From positions 1-7,954 of the forward strand of contig CAKAOY010000052.1 of NCBI GenBank assembly GCA_916710115.1: a stretch of 7,954 bases of DNA, read 5' to 3'. Under the pieces are notes generated by a model. It was not told the DNA's origin and searched no databases. It saw only the letters and a list, made by a program, of their open reading frames with translations. Shown here piece by piece: positions 6,032 to 7,954 of the stretch (position 1 is the stretch's first letter; the number at the start of each line of letters is the position of its first letter). The DNA is from an uncultured Bergeyella sp. (GTDB lineage Bacteria; Bacteroidota; Bacteroidia; Flavobacteriales; Weeksellaceae). A program made the position numbers and the translations under genes.

Positions 6032-6667
6032 TTATAGCCATTCTACGATACCGGTTTTAACATCATAATTAGCTCCTACGATTTTTATTTTCCCTTGTTT
6101 TTCTAGTTTTCTTAGAATGGAACTTTGATGGCGGATATCATTGATAGTATGTCGGATATTGGCATAAGTTAATCTATCTACAAGGTCTTTATTTTCTGAT
6201 GTTCGTTCTTCTCCTTCTTGTAGTATTTCATTAATAATAGGGTCAAAATGATAAATTAGGTGGTTGAGATTATCCATTCCTAAATCTTCTACTTTTTCAG
6301 CATCAATACTGCCTTTTAATGCTCCACAATTATGATGTCCTAATACCACGATTAGTTTGGCTCCAGCAATATTACAAGAAAATTCTAATGACCCAAGAAT
6401 ATCTTGATTGACAAAATTCCCCGCAATTCTTACTACGAAAATATCTCCCAATCCTTGGTCAAAAATAAGTTCTGTAGCCACACGGCTATCAATACAAGTG
6501 AGGATTACAGCAAAAGGCCATTGTCCATCTTGTAGGGCATCTACTTGTTGGAGTAGGTTTCTATTTATTTTTAAATTATTAATAAACCTTTCATTGCCTT
6601 CTTTTAGGAATTGCACCGCTTTTTCGGGGGTTATAGTTGCTTGCGTTTCTTCTGTGTGGACTTTCAT
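6032..6667 (-). CDS. Beta-class carbonic anhydrase
   Basis: This zinc enzyme interconverts CO2 and bicarbonate. The 211-residue length is normal for the beta class. The zinc ligands are C58 in TCIDSR (57-62) and H111 and C114 in LGHHNCGALKG (109-119); D60 and R62 form the catalytic dyad of the family. VVRIAGNF (78-85) and the SLEFSCNIAGAKLIVVLGH stretch (93-111) are also typical. There is no signal peptide, so it should act in the cytoplasm. The start is the ATG at 6667 after an A-rich stretch. It lies 78 bases downstream of a SulP-family transporter gene on the same strand with no TAnnTTTG box between, so co-transcription is likely and a bicarbonate-uptake partnership is plausible (inference). 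Confidence 0.95.
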   Translation of the reverse strand: MKVHTEETQATITPEKAVQFLKEGNERFINNLKINRNLLQQVDALQDGQWPFAVILTCIDSRVATELIFDQGLGDIFVVRIAGNFVNQDILGSLEFSCNIAGAKLIVVLGHHNCGALKGSIDAEKVEDLGMDNLNHLIYHFDPIINEILQEGEERTSENKDLVDRLTYANIRHTINDIRHQSSILRKLEKQGKIKIVGANYDVKTGIVEWL

Positions 6668-6745
6668 ATTTTCTTTTTTTTATGGTTAATAATATTTTAT
6701 ATCGCTCTCCTATGAGTAATGTTGATATTAGAATTTTTTGTTCCA

Positions 6746-7954
6746 TTAGAATCCGAGTAGTATTACTTCAATATTATCTTCTTTTGCCCGGATATTGGTA
6801 AAGTCTTGGATAAGTTCTAAAACATCTACAGTAATGTAAGATGTATTACGAGCATCAATAGTAACCTTAGAGTTTGGGGTAACATTTTTTAGCGTTTTTT
6901 TGATAGCTGCTTTGTTTAAGAAAGAGACCTCTTCTGCAAGTTTTAAGGTGAATTCGTCGGTGTTTTCTAATTCCTCACGGCTTAGGTAGTAGGCTCTCTT
7001 CATATTCCCTTGTAAAATATAGAATATTGAAATGGCCAATCCTACGCTTACTCCTTTTAATAGGTCAAGGAATACTACGGCCAATACTGTTGCCAAGAAT
7101 GGAATGAATTGAAATTTACCATAATGCCAAAAATGTTTAAATGTAGCAGGTTTTGCTAATTTGTATCCTACCAAAATGAGAACGGCTGCTAATGTGGCTA
7201 GAGGTATTAGATTTAGAATCATAGGTATAGATAATACACAAACTAAAAGTAATACTCCGTGAATGATTGCTGAAAGTTTAGAGGTAGCTCCTGCATTTGC
7301 ATTCGCAGAAGAACGAACAACAACAGATGTAATAGGCAATCCACCGATGAATGCACTTATGATATTCCCGATACCTTGAGCTTTTAATTCAAGGTTAGTA
7401 TCCGTGATTCTTTTTTTGTTATCTAGTCTATCTGATGCCTCAATACAGAGAAGAGTTTCAATAGATGCTACTATAGCTATGGTACCTCCCGTTATCCAAA
7501 TTTTAGGGTTAGCAAATCCTGCGAAATCAGGAAGTTTTATCATTTCTTTTATTTCATCAAAAGACTGAGGTGTAGGCAATTTTACTAATCTACTTTCATC
7601 TACCGCAAGGTTAGCCCCTGTTATTTTAAATATTTCATTGAGGGCAATCCCAACGGTAACCGCTACTAATGCACTTGGTAAGAGTTTTATTTTGTTAAGA
7701 GCAGGTACGTTATCCCAAATCAAAAGAACCACAATGGATACTATCGTGATGATGATCGCACCAAGGTGTATCGCCCCTAATCTCTCTGTGAAATATGCCA
7801 TATTAATCCCAGAGTCAAATAAATGTTGGGTAAATTTGTTATTATCAGAAAATCCTAAGGCATTAGGTATTTGTTTTAAAATAATGATAATACCAATACC
7901 TGCCAACATCCCTTCTATTACATTATTTGGGAAATAATTGGAGATACTTCCTGC
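6746..7954 (-). CDS. SulP-family anion transporter, N-terminus missing (cut by window edge)
   Basis: SulP proteins are inner-membrane carriers of sulfate, bicarbonate or other anions. The frame stays open to the right edge, adding SNYFPNNVIEGMLAGIGI-type sequence before the first ATG inside the window (7909). That Met is therefore internal and the gene continues outside. The visible 402 residues include the family core: SIETLLCIEASDR, then TNLELKAQGIGNIISAFIGG and the PITSVVVRSSANANAGATS segment, plus many hydrophobic helices. About 100-130 N-terminal residues are probably missing. The cytoplasmic C-terminus is a compact STAS-like domain with FLNKAAIKKTL and VTIDARNTSYITVDVLELI, ending in EVILLGF; it is shorter than many STAS domains. 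The substrate cannot be read from sequence, but the adjacent carbonic anhydrase favours bicarbonate over sulfate (inference). Confidence 0.93.
   Translation of the reverse strand, partial: AGSISNYFPNNVIEGMLAGIGIIIILKQIPNALGFSDNNKFTQHLFDSGINMAYFTERLGAIHLGAIIITIVSIVVLLIWDNVPALNKIKLLPSALVAVTVGIALNEIFKITGANLAVDESRLVKLPTPQSFDEIKEMIKLPDFAGFANPKIWITGGTIAIVASIETLLCIEASDRLDNKKRITDTNLELKAQGIGNIISAFIGGLPITSVVVRSSANANAGATSKLSAIIHGVLLLVCVLSIPMILNLIPLATLAAVLILVGYKLAKPATFKHFWHYGKFQFIPFLATVLAVVFLDLLKGVSVGLAISIFYILQGNMKRAYYLSREELENTDEFTLKLAEEVSFLNKAAIKKTLKNVTPNSKVTIDARNTSYITVDVLELIQDFTNIRAKEDNIEVILLGF

Noticed and set aside
6701..6710. Shine-Dalgarno-like AGGAG on the minus strand in the gap between the SulP and carbonic anhydrase genes
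   Set aside because: No start codon lies at a suitable distance and the carbonic anhydrase ATG is about 40 bases away. Bacteroidota rarely depend on such sites.
1..7954. Search for tRNA, rRNA, CRISPR arrays, insertion sequences, and toxin-antitoxin or defence genes
   Set aside because: Nearly all of the sequence is explained by housekeeping or accessory genes and short gaps. No spaced repeats, transposase motifs or cloverleaf-like segments were seen by eye.

Overview
The window looks like an ordinary chromosomal segment from a low-GC member of the Bacteroidota, most likely a flavobacterium close to the Chryseobacterium/Riemerella group. I infer this from the style of the proteins (a CTC-type L25 next to prs, a haem-binding CxxCH protein of the Bacteroidota type, a lipoprotein with a Bacteroidota Ig-like domain), from A-rich start contexts with almost no Shine-Dalgarno sequences, and from several upstream boxes matching the Bacteroidota -7 consensus TAnnTTTG. 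The species cannot be fixed from the sequence alone.

Left part (1-1792, all minus strand): a tight three-gene unit reads LUD-domain protein, then cdsA, then psd, which runs off the left edge. CdsA makes CDP-diacylglycerol and Psd makes phosphatidylethanolamine, so two steps of phospholipid synthesis sit together. The LUD-family protein ahead of them has degenerate family motifs, a TTG start and a 1-base stop/start overlap with cdsA.

Centre left (1912-3674, minus strand): prs (PRPP synthetase) is followed by rplY (ribosomal protein L25/CTC), which has its own promoter-like box. rplY ends in a 20-bp hairpin terminator whose G-U wobble fits only the minus-strand transcript.

Centre right (3675-6024, plus strand): a 235-bp divergent intergenic region is followed by a two-gene unit. 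It encodes a 538-residue Ig-like-domain lipoprotein and a membrane-anchored CxxCH haem-binding protein, and it ends in a 14-bp hairpin that probably serves both converging units.

Right part (6032-7954, minus strand): a SulP-family anion transporter, cut by the right edge, lies upstream of a beta-class carbonic anhydrase. This pairing suggests bicarbonate/CO2 handling.

I see no mobile element, CRISPR array, tRNA, rRNA, toxin-antitoxin or defence system, and nothing that amounts to a clearly new system. The most useful second looks are the degenerate LUD protein with its unusual start and location, the lipoprotein/haem-protein pair, the transporter/carbonic-anhydrase pair, and the near-leaderless A-tract promoter.
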